Assembly: GCA_903953985.1 (NCBI GenBank)
Contig: CAJBLW010000563.1
Span: forward strand, 1-8,095
Source: an uncultured Burkholderiales bacterium
Lineage (GTDB): Bacteria; Pseudomonadota; Gammaproteobacteria; Burkholderiales; Burkholderiaceae_C
Reading direction: 5' to 3'
Length of the DNA: 8,095 nucleotides
This document shows positions 1 through 6,213 of the stretch, piece after piece (position 1 is the stretch's first letter; each line of letters opens with the position of its first letter). A program made the translations under genes and the position numbers. The notes under the pieces were generated by a model. That model searched no databases. It was given only the letters and a program-made list of their open reading frames with translations, and was not told where the DNA came from.

Positions 1-686
1 CGGTCAGTCAAAGTCATGGTGATCGCGCCAGCCAACACAGGCATCACGGCAATCAGCAGGTAAGCGGTGATGAGCCATGTCCAGGGGAACATGGGCATCT
101 TCATCAAGGTCATGCCAGGGGCGCGCATGTTCAGGACGGTCACGATGATGTTGATCGAGCCCATGATGGACGAAGCACCCAAGATGTGCATCGCGAAAAT
201 CGCGGCATCCATCGATGGGCCCATTTGCAGGGTCAAGGGGGCATAGAGCGTCCAGCCAGCCGCGGGTGCGCCGCCTGGCATGAAGAAAGAACCCATCAGC
301 ATCAAGGACGCTGGAATCATCAGCCAGAAGCTGAAGTTGTTCATGCGGGCAAAGGCCATGTCGGCGGCGCCAATTTGCAAAGGGATCATCCAGTTCGCAA
401 AGCCCACAAAGGCCGGCATGATCGCACCGAACACCATGATGATGCCGTGCATGGTGGTGAACTGATTGAACAACTCGGGGTTGACGATTTGCAAACCTGG
501 CTGGAACAACTCGGCACGGATGCCCAGGGCCAGCACACCGCCCACCATGAGCATGGCAAAGCTGAACAGCAGATACAAGGTACCAATGTCTTTGTGGTTG
601 GTGGCATACACCCAACGACGCCAGCCCGCAGGCGCGTGACCGTGGTCGTCATGGGCGTGATCGTGATGGTCGAGAACGGCACTCAT
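1..686 (-). CDS. ctaD: Cytochrome c oxidase subunit I, aa3 type (partial, C-terminus outside window)
   Basis: Subunit I of the haem-copper oxidase, the inner-membrane proton pump that reduces O2 with electrons from cytochrome c. The first 228 codons are present and the frame is open to the window edge; a full protein is usually about 530 residues. Visible family signatures are NHKDIGTLY (30-38), TTMHG with H80 as the expected low-spin haem a ligand in helix II, and IGAADMAFARMNN (105-117), which carries the D-channel aspartate D109 and asparagine N116. It ends in GAITMTLTD at the cut edge. The other haem and CuB ligands lie beyond the window. The N-terminus is unusually rich in His and Asp (residues 6-17). 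The ATG is preceded by AAAGGAAATCAAG, a good ribosome binding site. It lies 32 bp downstream of coxB on the same strand, so the two are very probably co-transcribed. Confidence 0.97.
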   Translation of the reverse strand, partial: MSAVLDHHDHAHDDHGHAPAGWRRWVYATNHKDIGTLYLLFSFAMLMVGGVLALGIRAELFQPGLQIVNPELFNQFTTMHGIIMVFGAIMPAFVGFANWMIPLQIGAADMAFARMNNFSFWLMIPASLMLMGSFFMPGGAPAAGWTLYAPLTLQMGPSMDAAIFAMHILGASSIMGSINIIVTVLNMRAPGMTLMKMPMFPWTWLITAYLLIAVMPVLAGAITMTLTD

Positions 687-718
687 CTTGATTTCCTTTG
701 ATTTGAATACGGTACGGC

Positions 719-1891
719 TTATTTGCGAGCGGCCAGCACTTCAGTTGGCTGCACGATTTGCCCGGTCTTGTTGGACCAGTTGTTTTTGGTGTAAGTGATC
801 ACAGCAGCGATTTCGGTATCCGACAACTGCTTCCATGCGGGCATGGCACCGTTGTTTTGACCGTTCAACAACACGGCAATCTGCTTGGATTTGTCTGCAT
901 CCAAGACAAGAGCAGAACCGTCGATGGCTTTGATGGCCCCCGCGCCTTTGCCGGTGGCTTGGTGGCAAGCTGCACAATTGGCAGCGTAAACCTTTTCGCC
1001 ACGCTTGGCCAAATCGTCCAAAGCCCAGACTTTTGCTGGATCATCGGCTTTGGCGGCTTGTTTCTTCTTCTCGACCTGAACCCAGGCGGCATAGTCTTCG
1101 GCAGAAAGCACTTTCACGTGGATGGGCATGTAAGCATGCTCTTTGCCGCACAGCTCTTGGCACTGGCCGTAAAAGTCACCGGTTTTTTCGGCACGGAACC
1201 AGGTGTCGCGTACGAAACCCGGGATCGCATCTTGTTTGATGCCAAAAGCGGGCACCGCAAATGCGTGGATCACGTCGTTGGCCGTGGTGATCACGCGTAC
1301 TTTTTGGCCGACAGGTACCACCAACGGGTAGTCCACCTTGAGCAAATAGTTGTCGCCTTCTGGCTTGCCTGCATTGGACATGGCACGCTGACCGGAATCC
1401 AGGGTAGAGATGTAGCTCAGACCTTCGCCCTCACCCTTGATGTAGTCGTAGCCCCACTTCCACTGGTAACCGGTGGCTTTGATGGTCAGATCGGCATTGG
1501 TGGTGTCTTTTTGCGCGACCAGAACTTTGGTGGCAGGCAAAGCCATCAAAATCACAATCACGAAGGGCACTGCCGTCCAAATCACTTCCACCGTGATGGA
1601 TTCAGTGAATTTGGCTGGCTTGTGGCCGACCGACTTGCGGTGCTTCCAGATGGAATAGAACATGACCGCGAACACGGCAATGAAAATCACCGTGCAAAGG
1701 ATCAGCATGAACCAGTGCAGCCATTGCTGCTCTTCGGCAATTTTGGTGGCAGCAGGGTGCAAATTAAGCTGATTGACTGCAGGGCCACCCGGCAAATCAT
1801 TGACCGCATAAGCTGCTGTGGTTGCCCACGCGCCTGCAAAGATGCCCGCGCGGGACAGCAAAGAAGCCAATTGGTTGGAAATATTCTTCAT
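719..1891 (-). CDS. coxB: Cytochrome c oxidase subunit II with C-terminal cytochrome c domain
   Basis: Subunit II takes electrons from soluble cytochrome c and passes them through the CuA centre to subunit I. The 390-residue protein has an export signal (about 1-29, ending AYA), two transmembrane helices (about 60-82 and 102-123) and a periplasmic cupredoxin domain. CuA ligands are visible: H209 in DVIHAF, then C244, E246, C248, H252 and M255 in CQELCGKEHAYM. A class I cytochrome c domain follows (about 285-375), with haem motif CAACH (306-310) and a probable axial Met350 in AMPAW. This makes it longer than plain subunit II. I chose the ATG that starts MKNIS; a TTG 48 bp upstream (1939) would add 16 residues before the signal peptide and is less likely. 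It is the middle gene of DUF2244-coxB-ctaD. Confidence 0.97.
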   Translation of the reverse strand: MKNISNQLASLLSRAGIFAGAWATTAAYAVNDLPGGPAVNQLNLHPAATKIAEEQQWLHWFMLILCTVIFIAVFAVMFYSIWKHRKSVGHKPAKFTESITVEVIWTAVPFVIVILMALPATKVLVAQKDTTNADLTIKATGYQWKWGYDYIKGEGEGLSYISTLDSGQRAMSNAGKPEGDNYLLKVDYPLVVPVGQKVRVITTANDVIHAFAVPAFGIKQDAIPGFVRDTWFRAEKTGDFYGQCQELCGKEHAYMPIHVKVLSAEDYAAWVQVEKKKQAAKADDPAKVWALDDLAKRGEKVYAANCAACHQATGKGAGAIKAIDGSALVLDADKSKQIAVLLNGQNNGAMPAWKQLSDTEIAAVITYTKNNWSNKTGQIVQPTEVLAARK

Positions 1892-1966
1892 GGTTCTCAC
1901 TAACTTCCAAGACTCTGTTGAACTCACACCTTTGGCCAAATCGGTCGTCCCGTATGGCCAGTGGCA

Positions 1967-2443
1967 TCACGCTGAGCGCAATGCCCTCCTGATTTCTCGC
2001 GCCAGCACTTGCCGGAGCTCGGGCCTGACAAATCGGCCCACTTCGATGGATCGACCTTGACCCGACCACTCGATCAAGCTTTGGTCTCCGGACTTGGGCT
2101 CAACCCGCACCCACTGGCGCTCAAATTCAGCCCGTTCCAGTCGGCCCGCCGTTTCCAGCTCGACCACCAAGTTGCTGCCTTGCAGGGAAATCATCTCTCC
2201 ATCCGCGGCATGCCTGGCATAGGCCAAAAAAGCCAACCCCACCACCGCCACCTCGACGCCTGCAAAGGCCAACACCAAAGTTGCCCCCTGCATCCAGAAG
2301 AACACCCCGATGCCCAAGGACAGCGTGCACAACGACAGGTACATCCAGCCCAACTGGACCGGCGTGACCGAGCAATTGCGTTTAAGCCGCCATTGAACAG
2401 CAGGGCCCGACACTTGCGCTAATTGGTAAGCCTGATTTGACAT
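1967..2443 (-). CDS. DUF2244 family integral membrane protein (cox-operon associated)
   Basis: A 158-residue protein with two hydrophobic helices (about 32-50 and 54-75), after a short cytoplasmic start that includes NCSVTPVQ (23-30). The stretch YARHAADGEMI (75-85) follows the second helix, and a soluble, probably cytoplasmic C-terminal domain comes next. This architecture and the motifs match the DUF2244 family, which has no established biochemical function. The gene lies 75 bp upstream of coxB on the same strand, the arrangement I recall from other Burkholderiales and alphaproteobacteria, so a role in assembly or stability of the oxidase is a reasonable inference but unproven. No clear Shine-Dalgarno precedes the ATG (GTTGACGG is weak), and no other nearby in-frame start is better. 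Confidence 0.85.
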   Translation of the reverse strand: MSNQAYQLAQVSGPAVQWRLKRNCSVTPVQLGWMYLSLCTLSLGIGVFFWMQGATLVLAFAGVEVAVVGLAFLAYARHAADGEMISLQGSNLVVELETAGRLERAEFERQWVRVEPKSGDQSLIEWSGQGRSIEVGRFVRPELRQVLAREIRRALRSA

Positions 2444-2501
2444 CCGTCAACTTTCAATAACCCTACAACCTGTCAAGCCAGTTCGTGCTCAAAACCCGCG
2501 G

Positions 2502-2530
2502 ATTTTACCTGAGATCAAATCATCTTTTGA
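2502..2530 (-). promoter_or_regulatory. Candidate promoter for DUF2244-coxB-ctaD
   Basis: On the minus strand TCAAAA (2525-2530, weak -35) is separated by 17 bp from TAAAAT (2502-2507, five of six to the -10 consensus). Transcription would start near 2495, about 50 nt before the DUF2244 ATG. The promoter would lie inside the inverted repeat 2510-2539. This is a pattern match only. Confidence 0.3.
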
Positions 2531-2539
2531 CAGATCTCA
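2510..2539. repeat. Inverted repeat TGAGATC-N16-GATCTCA
   Basis: Perfect 7-bp arms at 2510-2516 and 2533-2539 with a 16-nt spacer. The right arm covers the stop codon of the BioC-like gene. As RNA it would form a 3'-end hairpin for that transcript, but no U-tract follows, so it is not a standard intrinsic terminator. As DNA it overlaps the -35/spacer area of the candidate cox-operon promoter and could be an operator. Confidence 0.5.
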
Positions 2540-3454
2540 AACTTTGTCTTGTATACCCCCACCCGACTGCAGCATAAGGCGCATCTGATCCAGACCAATT
2601 TCGGTTTTTGCGGCCATTTTCATGCGCGGTTGAGGCTTCAGGGCGTGACCGTAAACAATCTCGAAGCCCAAGGACAAGCGTCCGCCTTCTTCGGGACGCG
2701 CCAGCGTCAGCAAGGCTTCTGACAAGCGTGCACGCCATTGGCGCGAACGCAAACCCTGAAATCTCTGCACATGCAAATTGCGCCCCAACTCCCGCAACTC
2801 GGCCAACAAAGTGTCAGGGCTGGCATAGGTCAAGGTGATCCGTTCCATGTCCATGACCGGCTCGGCAAAACCGGCCTCCACAAGCATGTCACCCCAGTCG
2901 TGCATGTCGGTGAACTCGTGCGCAGGCTCGGACCAGCCCGCCTGGGCATACACCTGGCGCAAATCACGCAGCGTATCGGGCCCCAGACAAGAAAACATCA
3001 AGAAACCATCGACCGCCAAGGCCCGGTGCCAGATTTGCAGCAAGGCCTGGGGCTCAGCACTGGCATGCAGGTGCATGTTGGCCCACAGCATTTGCACCGT
3101 GTGCTCGGGTGGCAAACCGTCACTCCTCTTGGGTCCACGCCAGTGCTGCACTTGCCACCACGGCGTTTGAAGTGCCTGTCGGGTGGCCTGTGCGTGCGCA
3201 GGGGGCTCTCCGGCCAGCCACACCTGGGCCTTGGGGTAACGCTGCTCCAGCGCACGTTGCGCCGTCAGGCCGCCACGCAGTGGCCCCCAATGCACCCACT
3301 GTTCCGGTTGCAGTTTGATGAAGTCCAGCCGCTCCTGCATGCGCGATGCCACCTCTTCATGCAGCCAGGGCGACTGCGCTTTCAACACGGGCAGGCCCTG
3401 CCAGCGGGCAGCGGCGACGGGGTCCAAAGAGGGGGGACGAAGGGCTTGGGGCAT
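2537..3454 (-). CDS. BioC/NDUFAF5-like methyltransferase-family protein
   Basis: A 305-residue protein that resembles the BioC family (malonyl-ACP O-methyltransferase in biotin synthesis) and its relative NDUFAF5. The middle and C-terminal parts carry family traits: LWANMHLH (123-130) where BioC has SNLALQW, then FSCLGPDTLRDLR (154-166) and MHDWGDMLVEAGFAEPVMD (184-202). The N-terminal half does not show the usual SAM-binding motif I: the place of LDLGCGTG is taken by VHWGPLRGG (53-61). Either SAM binding is altered or the protein has a non-methyltransferase role. An in-frame stop lies 12 nt before the ATG, so the start is fixed at the first possible ATG, though no Shine-Dalgarno is obvious. 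The gene is divergent from comF and 93 bp upstream of DUF2244. It should not be named bioC without more evidence. Confidence 0.8.
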   Translation of the reverse strand: MPQALRPPSLDPVAAARWQGLPVLKAQSPWLHEEVASRMQERLDFIKLQPEQWVHWGPLRGGLTAQRALEQRYPKAQVWLAGEPPAHAQATRQALQTPWWQVQHWRGPKRSDGLPPEHTVQMLWANMHLHASAEPQALLQIWHRALAVDGFLMFSCLGPDTLRDLRQVYAQAGWSEPAHEFTDMHDWGDMLVEAGFAEPVMDMERITLTYASPDTLLAELRELGRNLHVQRFQGLRSRQWRARLSEALLTLARPEEGGRLSLGFEIVYGHALKPQPRMKMAAKTEIGLDQMRLMLQSGGGIQDKV

Positions 3455-3508
3455 GGGGCAGGGGTCTCAATTGGGCTGGACCCGCTCAAGCTCCAACAGC
3501 TTGTGTGC

Positions 3509-3537
3509 TTGTCCTGTCAGCCCCGGCTGAGTATATT
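3509..3537 (+). promoter_or_regulatory. Probable comF promoter giving a leaderless transcript
   Basis: TTGTCC (3509-3514) and TATATT (3532-3537, five of six to consensus) are 17 bp apart. A start site 7 nt after the -10 would fall on the A of the comF ATG at 3544. No Shine-Dalgarno precedes that ATG, which fits a leaderless mRNA. On the other strand TATACT (3530-3535) overlaps this -10 and could serve the divergent BioC-like gene, but it has no recognisable -35. Confidence 0.5.
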
Positions 3538-3543
3538 GACTGC

Positions 3544-4290
3544 ATGAGACCCGCTTGGCTTCAGGGCTTGCTTGAGACATCGGCCACGACCCGGCCCGGT
3601 GGGTTTTGGCGCTGGCTGCCCAGCCACTGCGCCATCTGCCAAAGCTGGCCCCATTCACCACTGTGCGAAACCTGCATCAGCCGCTTTGCCCAACCCCAGC
3701 AGCGCTGCCCCAGTTGCGCCCTGCCCTTGCCCTACCCTGCCAGACGCTGCGGTGCTTGCCTCAAATCACCGCCGCCTCTGGACCTGTGCCTGACGGCCAC
3801 CGCCTACGCCTGGCCCTGGGTAGACCTGATCGCCCGCTACAAGTTTCAGCAGCAACCCGGTTGGGCCGGCGCTTTGGCCACCCTGATGCTGAGCACCCCT
3901 TTGGCGGAAGACGCACTGGACGAGGCTGACTGGGTGCTGCCGATTCCGCTGTCGGCGCAGCGCCTGGCCGAGCGCGGCTACAACCAGTCTTGGTTGCTGG
4001 CACGCCAACTCAGCCCGCACAAAGCCGACGCCCATTTGTTGCTGCGCACCCGCGACACGCCCTCGCAGCGCACCCTGCCTCGGGCAGATCGGCTGGCCAA
4101 TCTTGTGGGCGCTTTTGCGGTAGAGCCTTTGCGGGCCGCGCAGTTGCGCGGCAAAAAGGTGGTGCTGATCGACGACGTGATGACCAGCGGCGCCTCCTTG
4201 CACACGGCAGCCCGGGTGCTGCGCGAGGCGGGGGCGACGCAGGTCAGCGCCTTGGTACTGGCACGCACCGAAGCGGGCAGCGACGCCTAA
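3544..4290 (+). CDS. comF: ComF family phosphoribosyltransferase-like protein
   Basis: A 248-residue ComF/GntX-type protein. The N-terminus has four Cys pairs that probably bind zinc: C29/C32, C41/C44, C55/C58 and C69/C72. A type I phosphoribosyltransferase fold follows, with conserved IPLSAQRLAERGYNQ (134-148) and the PRPP-binding loop VVLIDDVMTSGAS (206-218, acidic pair D210/D211). Homologues are needed for DNA uptake during natural transformation in several bacteria, but their chemistry is not settled. The frame stays open upstream to 3346, but that extension would run through the divergent promoter and into the neighbouring gene, and the MRPAW start gives the normal family length. No ribosome binding site is visible. 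trmL follows after 22 bp, probably co-transcribed. Confidence 0.9.
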   Translation: MRPAWLQGLLETSATTRPGGFWRWLPSHCAICQSWPHSPLCETCISRFAQPQQRCPSCALPLPYPARRCGACLKSPPPLDLCLTATAYAWPWVDLIARYKFQQQPGWAGALATLMLSTPLAEDALDEADWVLPIPLSAQRLAERGYNQSWLLARQLSPHKADAHLLLRTRDTPSQRTLPRADRLANLVGAFAVEPLRAAQLRGKKVVLIDDVMTSGASLHTAARVLREAGATQVSALVLARTEAGSDA

Positions 4291-4312
4291 AGGCCAATGC
4301 ACAATAGAGGCC

Positions 4313-4810
4313 ATGTTCCATATCGTCCTGGTTGAGCCTGAAATCCCGCCGAACACCGGCAACGTGATCCGCCTTGCGGCCAACACCGGCTGCACGCTTC
4401 ACCTGATCGAGCCCTTGGGTTTTTCAATGGACGACAAACACATGCGCCGGGCAGGTCTGGACTACCACGAGTACGCCGACCTGCGTCGCCATGTCGACTG
4501 GCAGGCATTTTTGGCCCAAGAACAACCCGACCCCGAGCGCATGTTTGCCCTGACCACGCGCGGCAGCCGAGCCGCCCACGGCGTGGCTTTTGCGCCAGGC
4601 GACTGGTTGGTGTTTGGCTCGGAAACGCGAGGCCTGTCGCCCGAGTTGCGAGAACAGTTCGCCCCAGCACAGCGCATCAAGCTGCCCATGCGCGACGGCC
4701 AACGCAGCCTGAACCTGTCTAACGCGGTGGCCGTCACCGTGTTCGAGGCCTGGCGACAAAACAGCTTTGCCGAGGCCAGCCCAGCGCCAGGCCTGCCGCC
4801 TCAGGCGTAA
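4313..4810 (+). CDS. trmL: tRNA (cytidine(34)-2'-O)-methyltransferase TrmL
   Basis: A SPOUT-class (trefoil-knot) SAM-dependent enzyme that methylates the 2'-OH of the wobble base (C34, or cmnm5U34) in tRNA-Leu isoacceptors. The 165-residue length is typical of the minimal TrmL form without extra RNA-binding domains. All three family blocks are present: LVEPEIPPNTGNVIRLAANT (6-25), LVFGSETRGLS (99-109), and IKLPMRDGQRSLNLSNAVA (122-140), which forms the knot and SAM site. The ATG is preceded by AGAGG at a usable distance. It lies 22 bp downstream of comF. Its last 10 bp overlap the 3' end of the convergent hydratase gene. Confidence 0.95.
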   Translation: MFHIVLVEPEIPPNTGNVIRLAANTGCTLHLIEPLGFSMDDKHMRRAGLDYHEYADLRRHVDWQAFLAQEQPDPERMFALTTRGSRAAHGVAFAPGDWLVFGSETRGLSPELREQFAPAQRIKLPMRDGQRSLNLSNAVAVTVFEAWRQNSFAEASPAPGLPPQA

Positions 4811-5256
4811 ATGCGCACCAGCGATTCGGCGGCACACACCGGTTTGTCACTGCCCTCGCGCTCCACCGTCACGTTCCACTGCAGCTGCAGGCCGTTCACC
4901 TCAATAGGCGTGGCCGAATGCAAATGCAAGTGCGCACGCAAACGGCTACCCACCGGCACCGGAGCCATGAAGCGCACTTTGTTCAGCCCGTAATTGACAC
5001 CCATGCGAGCCGATGACACCACGATGGTTTTGTCAAAGAACTGCGACAGCAAGGACAGCGTCAAAAAACCATGCGCAATGGGCGCACCAAAGGGGCCTTG
5101 CTTGGCCCTCTCCACATCGACATGGATCCACTGATGATCACCCGTGGCCTCGGCGAATTGGTTGACCTGTTGTTGGGTGATGGTCACCCATTCGGTCGCG
5201 GCCACATCCTTTCCGACACAAGCGGCCAACTCGGCCAAGTTTGCAAATGTTTTCAT
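4801..5256 (-). CDS. MaoC-like (R)-specific enoyl-CoA hydratase / NodN-type dehydratase
   Basis: A 151-residue single hot-dog-fold protein of the MaoC/NodN group. The hydratase signature is clear: FAEATGDHQWIHVD (34-47), with the expected catalytic dyad D40 and H45, followed by GPFGAPIAHGFLTLSLL (54-70), which lines the active site. Relatives hydrate trans-2-enoyl-CoA to (R)-3-hydroxyacyl-CoA in fatty acid or polyhydroxyalkanoate metabolism; the substrate here cannot be told from sequence. I chose the ATG that starts MKTFANL because family members begin there. The frame is open to 5358, but that extension would overlap the end of the upstream gene and has no family match. It lies 73 bp after the conserved hypothetical gene on the same strand and overlaps trmL tail to tail. 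Confidence 0.92.
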   Translation of the reverse strand: MKTFANLAELAACVGKDVAATEWVTITQQQVNQFAEATGDHQWIHVDVERAKQGPFGAPIAHGFLTLSLLSQFFDKTIVVSSARMGVNYGLNKVRFMAPVPVGSRLRAHLHLHSATPIEVNGLQLQWNVTVEREGSDKPVCAAESLVRIYA

Positions 5257-5329
5257 GGACCTGACTCTATTCACCTGCGCGTCTTCAGGCTGTCGATGAC
5301 GTGACACCGCCCAATGGACCTCATCGGGC

Positions 5330-5941
5330 TCAGGCAGGGGGTGCGACTTCCTTGGCACTCATCTGCCGCAGCTCTTCACGCAAACGGGCCAATTCGTCGC
5401 GGTAATTTTCAGCATCGCCGTAATTGGCAAAGCCGTGGTAATGCGCATGCGCTTGCATCCTGCGGCGGGCGTGCTTGATGGGGCACCAATACTTTTCGGT
5501 CAGGGCCACCACCTCGCGGCCATAAGCCATCAGGCCGTTGCCATACGAACAATAAGCGCAGTTGATTTTTTCTAACCAGTTTAAATAAGCCAGGTGCGTT
5601 CGGTCGTAAACAAAATACGAAGAGCGCTTGACTCGGGGAATGCCACACAAAGGGAAACACACCCCTTGGTAGAGCGTGATGAAGGCATCGAGCAACAGCA
5701 TGGGCAACAACACCGGGTAAATGAAGGGCACGCACAGCACATGACGCCAATCCGCCGTGAGCACATAACCAAGCAAGCCCTCCTTGAAGCGCTTTTGCTG
5801 GGCCAGCACCTCTTTTTCAAAGCGCACTTTATGCTCTTCAAAATCGGCCTGCCACTGCTGTCGGTGGCTTTTGGCCTCTTGCTCAATCGCCGCTTCCAGC
5901 TGCTGGATACGGTCCAGAAATTCCTGAATTTGAGATTTCAT
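5330..5941 (-). CDS. Conserved protein of unknown function: coiled coil, hydrophobic segment, Cys/His motif
   Basis: A 203-residue protein I recognise only as a conserved hypothetical. Residues about 5-55 are charged and Glu/Gln-rich with coiled-coil character. Residues about 68-96 form one long hydrophobic stretch that could be one membrane helix or a hairpin. A conserved-looking core follows: YFVYDRTHLAYLNWLEKINC (109-128), AYCSYGNGLMAYGREV (129-144) and YWCPIKHARR (151-160). C128, C131, C153 and H157 form a CxxC...CxxxH set that could bind zinc or iron. The tail is helical and charged. The chosen ATG has GGAG five bases upstream. An alternative ATG at 5971 (adding MVISGFQGDP) has GGGAGG upstream and cannot be excluded. 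It may be co-transcribed with the MaoC-like gene 73 bp downstream. No function is assigned. Confidence 0.8.
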   Translation of the reverse strand: MKSQIQEFLDRIQQLEAAIEQEAKSHRQQWQADFEEHKVRFEKEVLAQQKRFKEGLLGYVLTADWRHVLCVPFIYPVLLPMLLLDAFITLYQGVCFPLCGIPRVKRSSYFVYDRTHLAYLNWLEKINCAYCSYGNGLMAYGREVVALTEKYWCPIKHARRRMQAHAHYHGFANYGDAENYRDELARLREELRQMSAKEVAPPA

Positions 5942-6002
5942 GGGGTCTCCTTGGAAGCCACTGATCACCATAACACCTCCCACGGTATGACAACAACCCA
6001 GG

Positions 6003-6046
6003 CCCGCGCACGTCTGACAAAAAACGGCCCCCACTAGGTGCGCGGG
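6003..6046. repeat. GC-rich inverted repeat CCCGCGCAC-N26-GTGCGCGGG
   Basis: Arms at 6003-6011 and 6038-6046 are perfectly complementary over 9 bp. The right arm can also form its own small hairpin (GTGC-GCGGG-GCAC, 6038-6050), so the two structures exclude each other. It would lie in the 5' leader of the hypothetical gene if transcription starts upstream of it. No known riboswitch or leader is recognised. Confidence 0.4.
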
Positions 6047-6178
6047 GCACTCTTCGGTCCTTGCGGCAACTCCTGCACCGCAGGTTTCGCCAAACCCTGT
6101 TCGCTTTGCTGGCCTTTTTTTAAGCGCTGAAACATGAATGACGCTGACCCCGCTGGATCAGCACGACCCAAGAGCTAC

Positions 6179-6184
6179 TAAAAT
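6179..6184 (+). promoter_or_regulatory. Weak candidate -10 for uppS (TAAAAT)
   Basis: TAAAAT matches the -10 consensus at five of six bases and lies 29 bp before the TTG start. No good -35 is present at 16-18 bp (TGGATC at 19 bp is poor). Confidence 0.25.
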
Positions 6185-6213
6185 CAGGAACTATCCCCAA
6201 GAGAGTCCCCCTG

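Larger units (their letters stand above)
5942..6213. other. Divergent non-coding region between the hypothetical gene and uppS
   Basis: This 272-bp stretch holds no convincing gene. It contains a 9-bp perfect inverted repeat (6003-6011/6038-6046), a small hairpin CCTGC-ACC-GCAGG (6072-6084), a run of seven T on the plus strand (6115-6121) without a clean stem directly before it, and a weak uppS -10 candidate at 6179-6184. A 15-codon ORF at 6134-6181 (MNDADPAG...) has no ribosome binding site and is probably chance. Confidence 0.6.

Noticed and set aside
758..1903. Long plus-strand open frame (381 codons) opposite coxB
   Set aside because: It is antisense to a clearly identified CoxB with all CuA and haem ligands. 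The translated product has no recognisable motif.
2471..2476. Perfect TTGACA on the minus strand before DUF2244
   Set aside because: No acceptable -10 hexamer occurs at 15-19 bp, so it is probably chance.
2527..2557. Plus-strand TTGACA (2527-2532) with TATACC at 19 bp, a possible antisense promoter
   Set aside because: The spacer is too long and the -10 is weak. The TTGACA lies within the inverted repeat and there is no plus-strand gene downstream.
3346..3543. Upstream in-frame extension of comF
   Set aside because: It would overlap the divergent BioC-like gene and the promoter, and the extra residues match nothing in ComF.
2738..3547. Plus-strand open frame opposite the BioC-like gene
   Set aside because: It is a shadow of a GC-rich coding region, with low-complexity His/Gln/Leu-rich composition and no domain.
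6085..6121. Run of seven T as a plus-strand terminator
   Set aside because: No stable stem ends directly before the T run and no plus-strand gene lies upstream to need it.
6134..6181. 15-codon ORF upstream of uppS as a leader peptide
   Set aside because: It has no ribosome binding site, no regulatory codon run and no attenuator-like hairpins after it.
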